From Aurantiacibacter xanthus (GTDB lineage: Bacteria > Pseudomonadota > Alphaproteobacteria > Sphingomonadales > Sphingomonadaceae), in NCBI RefSeq assembly GCF_003584015.1, contig NZ_QXFM01000111.1:1-64000 (forward strand): a DNA stretch of 64,000 nucleotides. The letters are read 5' to 3'. Positions within the stretch are counted from its first letter, which is position 1. The number at the start of each line of letters is the position of its first letter. The notes beneath the pieces were generated by a model, which made no database searches, was not told the DNA's origin, and worked only from the letters and a program-made list of their open reading frames with translations. Shown piece by piece: positions 43,359 to 52,434 of this stretch. The position numbers and the translations under genes were made by a program.

Positions 43359-44230
43359 TGGTCAGTGAATCGCTTGACGGCTTGGCTGCCCGGCTTGCTG
43401 GTGCATCGGGTTTCATTTTCGACATGGACGGCACGCTTGTACTTGGCGACAGCGCCAGTTCTGGATATCGCCCGCTTCCGGGCGCAGAAGTGCTGCTGGA
43501 AGAACTTACAGCGCGCGGCATGCCCTTTAGGATTTTCACCAATGGGTCTGCCATAGCCCCGGCTCAATATGCGTATAACCTGCGCGTTGCCGGGTTGAAG
43601 GTGCCTGACAGTGCTGTGATGACGCCGACGACGGCCGCTGCATATTGGTTTTCTGAACGGGGGATCCGCAAAGTCAGGGCGCTGGGGCGTAGCGAATCAT
43701 TCGTGCCGCTGCGTGCCGCTGGTATCGAAGTCGTCGAAAATGCCGCTCCTTCTTGCGCGGTTGAGGCTGTCTATGTCGCCTATCACCGCGCATTCACGTT
43801 CGACGATCTGGAGGCGGTGCTCGCGGACCTCGAAGACGGCGCGCAGCTCACAACGGCGTCCAATGTTCCCTTTTTCGCTTCGGAGGGCGGGCGCAAGATC
43901 GGAACTAGCTTCGCGATTAATGCGGCCATCACCGCGATGACGGGGATCGAGCCTGTCATACTCGGCAAGCCATCGCTCGCAGCACTGCATTGCGCCCGAT
44001 CTTTGATGGGTCTGCCGACTGATGCGACGCATAAATTGATCGTCGTGGGTGACGACCCAGGGCTAGAAATGAGAATGGCGCGGGCCGCGTCCGCCGCGAG
44101 CATTGGTGTGACGACTGGTCTCTCAGATGCAACCGACTTTGGCGCACATGCCGATGAGCAGGCAGATTTCGTCGTCAGATCGCTCGACGAATTGTGCGTG
44201 CGGTTAGGCGAAAGAATTGACGCAGTATGA
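43358..44230 (+). CDS. HAD-superfamily phosphatase, NagD/class IIA type
   Basis: A 290-residue protein starting 1 bp inside the previous stop codon. HAD motif I is FDMDGTLVLGD (nucleophile Asp and acid Asp), motif II FTNGSA, motif III Lys in ILGKPS, motif IV VVGDDPGLEM; a class IIA cap lies between II and III. NagD-type members dephosphorylate small molecules, including 4-nitrophenyl phosphate. In acetovanillone degradation a phosphatase (AcvF) removes the aryl phosphate before carboxylation, so this is a strong positional candidate for that role here. It is the last gene of the operon, before the transposon. Confidence 0.82.
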   Translation: MVSESLDGLAARLAGASGFIFDMDGTLVLGDSASSGYRPLPGAEVLLEELTARGMPFRIFTNGSAIAPAQYAYNLRVAGLKVPDSAVMTPTTAAAYWFSERGIRKVRALGRSESFVPLRAAGIEVVENAAPSCAVEAVYVAYHRAFTFDDLEAVLADLEDGAQLTTASNVPFFASEGGRKIGTSFAINAAITAMTGIEPVILGKPSLAALHCARSLMGLPTDATHKLIVVGDDPGLEMRMARAASAASIGVTTGLSDATDFGAHADEQADFVVRSLDELCVRLGERIDAV

Positions 44231-44606
44231 GGCTTTCGGAAGCTGCGCAATCAGGACTAGAGTAATCCTACGTTGACGGTGCTTCGCTGCGCTTCTTGGT
44301 GTGCACAATCACAATGAGACGACATTGATGATGATGGTTCCGCAAATCGGGCCGGGTTAGCAGCGAAAGATTGGGAAGGTTACGCTGGTGCGCGCTGGCG
44401 ACTTTGCCCCATTGGCATCAATCCCGGGCCGCTCGGCAACCGTTTGGATCGCATAGTCCAGATCGGTCGTGGTCGGCTTGCGGAAGCTTTCATGCGACTT
44501 CTCGTGCTAGGTTCATAAATTGGCAGTGCCCGGCTAGCCGCAGGGCGTTCATCCAGAACTCTCGCCGTTGGCCGGTGGCGGCCAGGGCATGGCCGCGATC
44601 TTCTGC
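44231..44606. other. scar region between the cluster and the transposon
   Basis: About 375 bp with no intact gene. The minus strand around 44390-44500 reads with protein-like composition (ESFRKPTTTDLDYAIQTVAE, then RPGIDANGAKSPA), so it may be part of a gene cut when the Tn3-family element inserted at AATTC (44607-44611). I cannot name the product. No terminator-like hairpin with a T-run was found after the phosphatase gene. Confidence 0.4.
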
Positions 44607-44611
44607 AATTC

Positions 44612-44647
44612 GGCCCCTGTGCATTATGCGGACACAGATTCACGGTA
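44612..44647 (+). repeat. left terminal inverted repeat of outer Tn3-family element
   Basis: Starts GGCCCCTGTGCATTATGCGG and ends CACAGATTCACGGTA. It pairs with 53817-53852 with three mismatches (positions 15, 17 and 18). AATTC directly outside is the target duplication. Confidence 0.9.
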
Positions 44648-45557
44648 GCGGTTTGATGAGCAGCGGCATGAGGCCATTGGCGTCGAGATCGAGGTGATCG
44701 GACCAGACATAATCGCCGGTGAGATTGATGCGATCCCAACCCAATGGTGAGAGCCGAGACAGCATAGCCGGATCGATCTGGCTTCCGCGGCGGCGCATTT
44801 CTTCGACGGCGTGCCCAAGATAGCGACAGTTGAACAGGATGATCGCTGCGGTGACGAGGTTGAGGGCAGCCGCGCGGGTTTGCTGGTTCTCCAAGCCACG
44901 GTCGCGAAAGCGACCGAGCCGATGGAAGGCGACCGCTCGCGCCAGGCTGTTGCGCGCCTCGCCCTTGTTCAACTCGGCGGTGACCGTGCGGCGTAGCGCC
45001 GGATCGTCGAACCAGCGCAACGTGAACAGCGTGCGCTCGATCCGTCCTACCTCGCGGAGCGCCGCGGCGAGGCTGTTCTGCTGGCGGTAGGCGGATAGCT
45101 TTTTGAGGATCAGCGAGGGCGTAACGGTGCGATCACGCATCGCGCCGATGACGCGTTCGATATCCGGCCAGTGGCTGACGATCAGATCCCGGTTGAGCCT
45201 GTGACCGAACAGTGGCGCAAGCCTGCCATAGCGCTTCGAAGGTTCGAATGCGTAGAGGCGCCGGTCGGACAGGCGAGGAATGCGCGGCTCGAAATCGAGC
45301 CCGAGGAGATGCATCGTTGCGAACACGATGTCGGAAACGCCGCCTCCATCGACGTGCAGCGCGGTCAGATCGGCGTTGCTGTCATGGCCGAGGAGCCCAT
45401 CGAGCGCATGGATGGCTTCTCCTGCCGTGCCGGCGATCACCGTCTGGTGCAGCGGCGCGTAGCGGTCGGTGATGGTGGTGTAGATCTTGACCACTGGGTC
45501 GCGACCATAATGGGCGTTGACCGCTCCGCCGGCTTCGCCCGGCCCGCCCAGGTAGAA
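44640..45557 (-). pseudogene. tnpA: outer Tn3-family transposase, C-terminal part
   Basis: About 300 residues in the right frame, beginning after the target duplication with YLGGPGEAGGAVNAHYGRDP and ending ...LMPLLIKPLP. It contains the C-terminal DDE region of Tn3 transposases: VDGGGVSDIVFATMHLLGLD with a catalytic Asp, and LNKGEARNSLARAVAFHRLG. The N-terminal part of the same gene is at 49662-51700 on the same strand. Removing the inner element and one copy of TAGAA joins GQAF to YLGGPGEA without any other change, so the gene was intact before the insertion. Confidence 0.92.
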
Positions 45558-45587
45558 GGCCCAGTCGGCCCGAAGCTGCGATTTTGG
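45558..45587 (+). repeat. left inverted repeat of nested transposon
   Basis: Thirty bases identical to the complement of 49632-49661. Similarity continues imperfectly about 16 bases inward (CCATGTTGAAGAACA against TCATCTTGGAGAACA). Confidence 0.92.
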
Positions 45588-45620
45588 CCATGTTGAAGAA
45601 CAAAGATTGAACATGGCGAT

Positions 45621-46487
45621 CTACCAGGCTCGCTCTTGTCCTCCAATCTCGTAAACATCGGTCTCGATCGAGCACCTGTAGCTCTCTGCGATGTTGAACA
45701 TCTCTGTCTGGAGAGATGCGATCTCATCATCGAGGCTGACGCCATCGGCACCCTGATCATAGGCGACGGTCAGCGTGTAATCGCAGTTCCCGGTCTTTTG
45801 CATCTGGTAATCCCGCTCCAGCATCGCCTCAATGCGCTCGCGAGCGGGCTTTCTGCCACGACCATGCTTGTTGAAGTTCTCGATGGTCAGATGCAGGGCG
45901 ATGGTGACAGAAGGCGGCTTTTCCGGCAGCCCGATCCTTGAAGGAATGACGTCAAGCGCCCGATAGACGGTCATTCTTGAGATCTTGAGGTCGCGCGCGA
46001 CGCTGGCCTTGCTCGCGCCGGCGGTGATCCGGCGTCGGATTTCATCGTCATCGATGTTTTTCTTCCGGCCTTTGTAGACGCCTTCGGCGCGCGCCGCCTC
46101 GATCCCGGCGCGCTGCCGGTCCTTGATGAACGTCAGTTCCATGTCCGCGACCATGCCCAGAATGGTGATCACCATCCGCCCCATGCTTCCGGCCGTCGTC
46201 ACCTCCGGCTCAAGCACCCGCAATGAGGCTCCCTTCTGGTCGAGTTCATGAACCAGATTGAGAACATCGCGTGTGGAGCGACCGAGCCGATCGAGACGCA
46301 GGACGACGAGTTCGTCATCGGCGCGCAGGAACTGCATGATCGTCTCAAGCTCCGTGCGTCCAGTGCGCGATGCGCCCGAGCCTGTTTCGGAGCGGAGGAT
46401 TTCACAGCCCGCTGCCTTCAACCGGGCAACCTGGATGTCGAGATCCTGGTCGATGGTGCTGACGCGGGCGTAGCCGACGCGGGTCAT
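45621..46487 (-). CDS. tnpR: serine recombinase (resolvase) with C-terminal extension
   Basis: 288 residues from MTRVGYARVSTIDQDLDIQV. The catalytic Ser is in YARVSTIDQD, with RLDRLGRSTRDVL, the EFF-like segment LTFIKDRQRAGIEAARAEG and a C-terminal HTH (ASKASVARDLKISRMTVYRA). A typical resolvase ends about there (190-200 residues); this one has about 100 extra residues (SVTIALHLTIENFNKHGRGR onward) of unknown function. It resolves cointegrates of the nested transposon at the res region between it and tnpA. The ORF is open upstream through the res region, so the ATG at 46487 is the sensible start. Confidence 0.87.
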   Translation of the reverse strand: MTRVGYARVSTIDQDLDIQVARLKAAGCEILRSETGSGASRTGRTELETIMQFLRADDELVVLRLDRLGRSTRDVLNLVHELDQKGASLRVLEPEVTTAGSMGRMVITILGMVADMELTFIKDRQRAGIEAARAEGVYKGRKKNIDDDEIRRRITAGASKASVARDLKISRMTVYRALDVIPSRIGLPEKPPSVTIALHLTIENFNKHGRGRKPARERIEAMLERDYQMQKTGNCDYTLTVAYDQGADGVSLDDEIASLQTEMFNIAESYRCSIETDVYEIGGQERAW

Positions 46488-46629
46488 GGGCAAATCCGTC
46501 ACATTAGGGTGGCTTTGCCCTCGTACAGTAACATTGGTGACGGAACCACCCTTTTGTGACATGTCGTATATGTCACTTCCGATCGTCACGTTCGGGTGCA
46601 CCCAAATGGTGCGAGCGGAAAGGCCCCGG
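46488..46629. promoter_or_regulatory. candidate res site of the nested transposon
   Basis: 142 bp between the end of tnpA and the start of tnpR. It contains a perfect 7-7-7 dyad, GTGACAT-GTCGTAT-ATGTCAC, at 46556-46576, plus further GTCAC/GTGAC half sites (about 46498, 46537 and 46585). The spacing fits multiple resolvase dimer sites. The tnpR promoter must also lie here. Confidence 0.7.
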
Positions 46630-49539
46630 TCAGGCAGCAAGCCGCCCAAAATCGATCCGGCTATTCAGATCGAGGTCGAAGCGGCCATAAGGATTGACGT
46701 GGCTGTAAATCAGCGGTGTGAGGCCGCGATAATCATCCGGCGTCATCCGGCCCGTCCATTTCGGTTCCACCAGCACGCTCTGAAGCATTCGGGTGTTCAC
46801 ATAGACAAGCGACGCTTGCAGCAAATGTAGCGCCAGGACCGAGAGCTGCTGCTCATCGATGCGGTTAGTGGCGATCTCGCCGCCCTTGCCGAAGAAAACG
46901 AACCCATTGGCACTGTTCCAGTTTTCAACGACATTCAGGCCTTCATGAATTTCGCGGCGGAAGGACTCCTCGCGCAGATACCGGCACAGGAAGATCGTCT
47001 TGACCGCGCGGCCCAGCTCACTCAACGCCTTGTAGGTCGGGTGCATCACCTCGGAGCGGCTAAACCGGCGCAGGATCGCCTCCGGGTCGGCGGTTTTTGT
47101 CTGCATCGCGGCTGCATATTTGACCATCTCGTCATATTGCTGCTCGATCTCATCCCAGTTGATCGGACTGGAGAGGATCGGCTGCAAGTGGGGAAGCCGC
47201 GTTCGCATGCCGACATCGGGAAGAGCCAGCTTCTGGCGAGCGATCGCTTTCAGGCGGGGTGCAAGCTCAAATCCGAGAAGCCGGCAAAATGCAAAGCCAA
47301 CCGCGCTTTGGCCATGACTATCAACATATTGTCGCTGGATTTCCATGTCGGTGCAATGGCGCAGCACGCCCTCGATCATGGAGGCGACCTCGGAGGAAGA
47401 GCAGCGCTTGAGCTGGGAATAGACGCATGTCGCGCGTCGTTCGACATGCCAGTAGATCATGACGCCCCGTCCACCATAACGCGCATGCCATTCCGTCATC
47501 AGGTTGCGATCCCAGGCTCCGAACTTTGTGGAATCTGACGCACAGGCCGTGCCGGCGTCCCCCCAGACTGCAGCATTGCGGATTGCCAGGGTCGCATTCG
47601 CAACCCTGGCACACGCCTCCTTGAGCGCCGCGGCATGAACGAAGCGGCGATGGACATGCAGCAGCTCTTCATAGCTGACATCGGGGGTGGCGCCGGCGAT
47701 CCGCTTGAGCCCGGCATTCGTTCCCAGGCCGTAGAGGCATAGCAGGAGACGTTGATCCAGCGCGGTTTTCGGCAGTGCAACACGCGAGGCCGATGTTTCG
47801 AACGCTTCGAGAAGTCCCGTATCAAGGGCAGCCTCCTTCAGTACGTCGAGCAGCCCGGTCATCGGCCAGCGTTGGCCGATCTCGGTCTTGATCGAGGCGA
47901 GACCCCTGGGTTCGGGCAAGGGTTTGAACGGGGTGAGAGATATACGGTTCTCGCCGCGCCACAGCAGCCGAACCTTGTCGTTCCGGGGAATATTGGCATT
48001 GAGGAGCAACAGTTCCTGAGCAAGCTCTTCCCGGATGGCGCTTGAAAATGCACGCGCATCCGCCGTCAGGTTCAATCCTGTGTAATATGCTTCTCGCCGC
48101 GCATCGAAGTCCTTGGGAAGATCGTCATCGGGATTGCGGTATCGGTCCGCCCCGACAACCCAGATTTCCTTAGAACGGATGCGATCGCGCAGTTGCGCGA
48201 GGACACAAAGCTCATAACTGATCCGGTTTACGCGCCCCTCTTCATCAATGACGGAACTGCGCCATCTCGCCGGAATGACCTCGTCGACCGGCACTGCGTG
48301 CGGCGGCACGTAGCGGCATCCATCATCCACTTTGCTTCTGATCCAGTCCAGGGCCGCCAGCACCGGACGCCACACGGCGTTGTTCGACCGGAACTCCAGT
48401 GCCGAAAGCAGGCTTGGCAGCATACGGCGATAATGATTGGCCCATGACCTCCGCATCACCTTGTAGATCCGCCGATCCAAGGCGCCCTTTGCCTGGCTTT
48501 CCTTGATGATCGCCGCCAGTTTGTCCTTGCCGGCGATTGGGAAAATGACATCGCAGATGCGCCCGGATGGATCGTCGATCGAAGCGCTGGCAATCTCGAC
48601 CAGGAGTCGCTCCTTGCCATAGACCCGCTCGATGTCTTTCGCGATATCGCCCACCACCTTGCGTTTCGAGCGCGATCCGATCTTATGGACCGTCTCGATC
48701 AGCAGGTCGACCATCGCATCCGTAAGCTGAGCTTCCCGCGCCATCAGATAAACGGCATAGAGCCCGAGCTGGCGCGCCGGTACATGCCGGCGCATCTCCG
48801 AGGCTTTCTCGCCGGCAACCCGGCGAACGATCTGATCGACCCATGCCTTGCCCGTGACCGATAGGAAATCTCGGGGAAGAGCAAGCCGTTGGATAAAGGC
48901 GAGTTTGGCGGTCACGCCAAGAATGTTTTCGAGCGTCGCCTGACCTGCATCCCCCTTCATCGTGTTGAAGCCGGTCGGGCCATCGGGATCGGCGAGCGAG
49001 GCTTCCAGCAAGGCGACCGCATCCGGCGCAAGCCGATCGCGGACTCGGGCCAACAGGGCCTCCAGATAGAGGTGTCGTTGCGAACGGACGAGGCGTTCCA
49101 GCTCCTTGCGCGACGGCCCATAGATACGGCGGTCGCGGCACCACAGGAAAACATGCTCGAGCATGGCATTGATCGGCTGCCCGCCCGCACAAAGATCGTC
49201 GGAAATCCACCTCGACAACGCCCTGCGATCCGTCTGCGTCATACGGCGGAACCCGAGATGCCGCAAAATCTCCGCGCAATGCCGGCGGGCGGTGCGCCCG
49301 GAAAAATCATAGTGGTTCACGGATTTGGCATCGAGACCAAGTTGCTCCGCCAGATACAAGACACCGTCGGAGGGTATCGACGCATGATCCGGCACAAAGA
49401 AGCCATGCCCGGCGAAAAATCTAAGCTGAACCGCCAATCCCAGTCGTGCCGTCTCCGCTTTGCCGGTCACGAACGCGATGTCCGAAAAACTCAGGCTCCA
49501 GGAGCCGATCAGATCCCCACTCGAAACGCCAAGGCTCAT
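46630..49539 (-). CDS. tnpA: Tn3-family transposase, full length
   Basis: 969 residues, the usual length of Tn3 transposases, with GGGAGC before the ATG. The catalytic DDE core is visible: first Asp in [15 protein letters not shown] (about residue 670), second in [20 protein letters not shown] (about 740), and the Glu in the downstream helix region before [12 protein letters not shown]. The N-terminal DNA-binding region (DUF4158-like) is intact. It acts on the 30-bp-plus repeats at 45558 and 49661. No frameshift or internal stop is present. Confidence 0.92.
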   Translation of the reverse strand: MSLGVSSGDLIGSWSLSFSDIAFVTGKAETARLGLAVQLRFFAGHGFFVPDHASIPSDGVLYLAEQLGLDAKSVNHYDFSGRTARRHCAEILRHLGFRRMTQTDRRALSRWISDDLCAGGQPINAMLEHVFLWCRDRRIYGPSRKELERLVRSQRHLYLEALLARVRDRLAPDAVALLEASLADPDGPTGFNTMKGDAGQATLENILGVTAKLAFIQRLALPRDFLSVTGKAWVDQIVRRVAGEKASEMRRHVPARQLGLYAVYLMAREAQLTDAMVDLLIETVHKIGSRSKRKVVGDIAKDIERVYGKERLLVEIASASIDDPSGRICDVIFPIAGKDKLAAIIKESQAKGALDRRIYKVMRRSWANHYRRMLPSLLSALEFRSNNAVWRPVLAALDWIRSKVDDGCRYVPPHAVPVDEVIPARWRSSVIDEEGRVNRISYELCVLAQLRDRIRSKEIWVVGADRYRNPDDDLPKDFDARREAYYTGLNLTADARAFSSAIREELAQELLLLNANIPRNDKVRLLWRGENRISLTPFKPLPEPRGLASIKTEIGQRWPMTGLLDVLKEAALDTGLLEAFETSASRVALPKTALDQRLLLCLYGLGTNAGLKRIAGATPDVSYEELLHVHRRFVHAAALKEACARVANATLAIRNAAVWGDAGTACASDSTKFGAWDRNLMTEWHARYGGRGVMIYWHVERRATCVYSQLKRCSSSEVASMIEGVLRHCTDMEIQRQYVDSHGQSAVGFAFCRLLGFELAPRLKAIARQKLALPDVGMRTRLPHLQPILSSPINWDEIEQQYDEMVKYAAAMQTKTADPEAILRRFSRSEVMHPTYKALSELGRAVKTIFLCRYLREESFRREIHEGLNVVENWNSANGFVFFGKGGEIATNRIDEQQLSVLALHLLQASLVYVNTRMLQSVLVEPKWTGRMTPDDYRGLTPLIYSHVNPYGRFDLDLNSRIDFGRLAA

Positions 49540-49631
49540 AACGCCGCTCCCTTATCGGAGCGGAACGTCGTTCCTCGCATGGGCGATCGTCAACAACAAC
49601 CAGCCCGTTCCCGACGTGTTCTCCAAGATGA

Positions 49632-49661
49632 CCAAAATCGCAGCTTCGGGCCGACTGGGCC
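49632..49661 (-). repeat. right inverted repeat of nested transposon
   Basis: Reads GGCCCAGTCGGCCCGAAGCT then GCGATTTTGG on the minus strand, identical to the left end at 45558-45587. TAGAA follows at 49662-49666 as the second copy of the target duplication. Confidence 0.92.
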
Positions 49662-51700
49662 TAGAAGGCCTGGCCATCCGCGGAAGCCCGGTGTCCTTGC
49701 CCAAACCAGGCGGCGATCGGCTCGGCGTGGATGGCGTCGGTCAGACAGGCGAGCGCCGCCCGAAAGGTTTCCTCGCGCATGTGCCATGTCTGCATGCGCA
49801 GCAGCGCGCGGCGTGACCCTGCGCCGCATACCTCGGCCATGCGCGACAGCCCAAGATTGGTCGCTTCGGCAATCAGAGTGGCGAGGAAGGCCTGCTCATC
49901 GCCAGGCGGCAACCCGGTCGAGACGTGCCCGAAGTGCTGGGTGAAGCCGGTCCATCGTTCGACCTGCGACAGCACGTCGGTGATACGCGTGGCAGGCAGC
50001 ATACCGTAGCAGGCAAGCGTCAGATGCCGTCCTTCGTCGTGCCCGGCATCATCGTCCTTCAGTTCCTTGGGGAAGCGCAATCGCTCGCCAGCGAACAGGG
50101 CAGCATCACGTCCGGCCAGATTCTGGGCGACGTCGCACAAGGCTTTGTCGAGTTGCGCGGCGCGCTGATCGAGCCATGCGTGTGGATCACCGAGCGAGAA
50201 CACCGGTTGCAGCGCTGCGCCACTTGATGGCGCGAGCAGCACCTCCAGCGACCTGTGCAGCCGTGACCTCGGCACCCAGATATCACCCGATGCCAGTGCA
50301 TTGGCGAGCGCCCCGTAGGTGGCCATCTCCCAATGCGTCCGGTCGATCTTGCCGGCGACCACGACATGGCGGTGCCAGCGCCGCTCGACATGACCGAGCG
50401 GAACGTCGGCAGGGAGCGGCTTGCGCCAGTCGCCATCAAGATCCGACAGGACCGTCATCGCATTGCGCAACGCCGCGGTGCCGGCCCGGCCGTGGAAATC
50501 GAGCGTTTGCAGGAATAGAGGTCCTATTCGTTTGAAGGTCCGGTATTCGGCTGCGATCTCGCTCAACACATCGTCCCTGTGAGGTGCCGCGGTACGACGG
50601 ATGATCGCGGCATCGGCATCGAGCATGTCGAGAGGCACGATATCCCTGAGGGCCGCGCCGATATCTTCACCGGTGCGTGCTACCCGGCTAACTGTTTCCA
50701 GCACGGTGGCGATGCGCATCAGTCGGTCACGGCCTTCGCGTCCCGAAATCGCGATTCCCTGTTCCAGGCGTTTGCGGGCACGAAGGTGAGCGCGTCCCAT
50801 CAAGGCGCCGAACATGGCGATCGCCGCGTCGGTAAGCGTGGCTTCCATCTCGCGCAGCGTAGCAAGCAGGATGACCCGCCTGCGGGAGGCGCGCATCTGT
50901 TGGAAGGCCTGGGCGGTATAGCGCACGCCTTCGCGGGCGAACTGCGTCATGCGTGGCTCGTGCAGGGGATCGACCGGAACACAGGAAATTCCGGTCCTGC
51001 GGATCAGAGCGACCTTCTCAAGGATTTCGGCGAGCGAGGCTGACGCGACGCGGGGCTGTGGTTCGCGCAGCCACGACAAGCGGCTCTGTCGATCATGCAC
51101 CTTCTCATCGACCAGCGTATCGAGGCGCTGACGCATATCCGCATCGAGTTTATCATGGATTGCAGCGACCAGATCGGTTTCCACCCGCAGCATCGCCTCG
51201 GCCGCCATCCGCTCGACTACGCTGATGCCGGGGATAACGATGCGCCGCGTGCGCAGCTCGTCGAGCAGTCGATCGAGCAGAATACGCCCGTCCACGATGG
51301 GCATGGCTTCGATTTCCAGCCAGGTCATCATGATACCGCGCGCTGGCCGGCTCAGATCGGTGAAGCCGAAGCGCGCCTTGATGGCGGCAAGCTGATCGTA
51401 GCGGGTCGGCGCTCGCCGCGCGAAGTCGGCGATGGCGCCTGCATCCACCCCGACCTGCTCGGCGATATGGTCGAGCATGATCGCAGGCAACAGCTCGCCT
51501 GCGCGCAGATGCCGCCCCGGAAAGCGGAGGCAACAGAGTTGCAGGGCGTAGCTCAACCGGGTTGCCGGAGTGCGCGCGGTGCCGATTGCAGCAAGGTCCT
51601 CGGCATCGAGGCCATAGTGTCGCACCACCGCCGCCTCGCTGTCGGGCAAAGCAAGCAATGCGGCGCGCTGCCGCTGGGTCATCGGAATACGTGCGGGCAT
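49662..51700 (-). pseudogene. tnpA: outer Tn3-family transposase, N-terminal part
   Basis: 679 residues from MPARIPMTQRQRAALLALPD. The N-terminal DUF4158-type domain is followed by the large helical region and the first part of the C-terminal core (HFGHVSTGLPPGDEQAFLAT, RRALLRMQTWHMREETFRAA). It runs into the inner element at HRASADGQAF, where a stop is created by the repeat sequence. The missing C-terminal part is at 44640-45557. The product would lack the last catalytic residues. Confidence 0.92.
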
Positions 51701-51828
51701 GTTTCATCCTTCAAAAACCTCTTGCCTTTTGCCCGCTTAATGAAAGAGGATTGTGAAAGGCCCAAGGCTGCGGAAATTGGTGCATCCTGTTTCCACCTCC
51801 GGATACGGCCGTTTGTGAAAGAAGCTGG
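51701..51828. promoter_or_regulatory. candidate res/promoter region of the outer transposon
   Basis: 128 bp between the divergent tnpA and tnpR starts. TTGTGAAAG occurs at 51751-51759 and TTTGTGAAAG at 51812-51821, with a related ATGAAAGAG near 51740. Such repeats suit resolvase binding sites and promoter control of both genes. Confidence 0.6.
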
Positions 51829-52434
51829 ATGACGCGCGAATCCTATCTGATCGGCTATGCCCGCGTGTCGAAGGGCGACGACCAGTCGAACGCCACGCAG
51901 CGGCGCGCGCTCGACGCGCTCGGCTGCAAACGTGTATTCGAGGAGACCGCTAGCGGCGGGCGATGGGACCGACCCAAGCTCCTGGAGATGATCGGGCAGT
52001 TGCGCGAGGGAGATGTCGTCGTCGTCTGGAAGCTCGACCGGCTGTCGCGCAGCCTGAAGGACATGCTGCACATCATGGAGCGGATCGAGCTCGCGGGAGC
52101 GGGCTTTCGTTCGTTGACCGAAGCGATCGACACCACCACCGCGGCAGGGCGGATGATGATGCAAATGGTGGGAAGCTTCGCCGAGTTCGAGCGGGCCATG
52201 ATCCGCGAACGCACCAGCGCCGGCCTTGCCCAGGCACGTGCCGAAGGGCGGATCGGCGGACGACGGCGCAAGCTCGGCGACAAGCAGCGTCGCGAAATCG
52301 CCGAATCCGTCACCTCCGGTCGCAAGTCCGGTGCCGAGATGGCACGGTTGTACGGCGTCAGCGAACCCACGGTCTCGCGCATCGTCGCCGCGCACCGCCA
52401 GCAATTCAGTCAGCAGCAGAGGGAACAGGCATGA
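51829..52434 (+). CDS. tnpR: serine resolvase of the outer transposon
   Basis: 201 residues, a normal resolvase length. The catalytic Ser lies in IGYARVSKGDDQSNATQRRA, with VVVWKLDRLSRSLKDMLHIM, SFAEFERAMIRERTSAGLAQ and a C-terminal HTH (SGAEMARLYGVSEPTVSRIV). It is divergent from tnpA in the layout of Tn3-subgroup elements. Its stop codon overlaps the ATG of the passenger gene, so the latter is probably expressed from the tnpR promoter. Confidence 0.92.
   Translation: MTRESYLIGYARVSKGDDQSNATQRRALDALGCKRVFEETASGGRWDRPKLLEMIGQLREGDVVVVWKLDRLSRSLKDMLHIMERIELAGAGFRSLTEAIDTTTAAGRMMMQMVGSFAEFERAMIRERTSAGLAQARAEGRIGGRRRKLGDKQRREIAESVTSGRKSGAEMARLYGVSEPTVSRIVAAHRQQFSQQQREQA

Larger units (their letters stand above)
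45558..49661. mobile_element. intact Tn3-family transposon nested in the outer tnpA
   Basis: 4104 bp, bounded by inverted repeats whose outer 30 bases are identical (GGCCCAGTCGGCCCGAAGCT, then GCGATTTTGG), with further matches inward. It is flanked by the 5-bp target duplication TAGAA (45553-45557 and 49662-49666). It holds one full-length transposase, one resolvase and a res region, and no passenger gene. The perfect repeats and duplication indicate a recent, complete and probably still active element. Confidence 0.92.
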
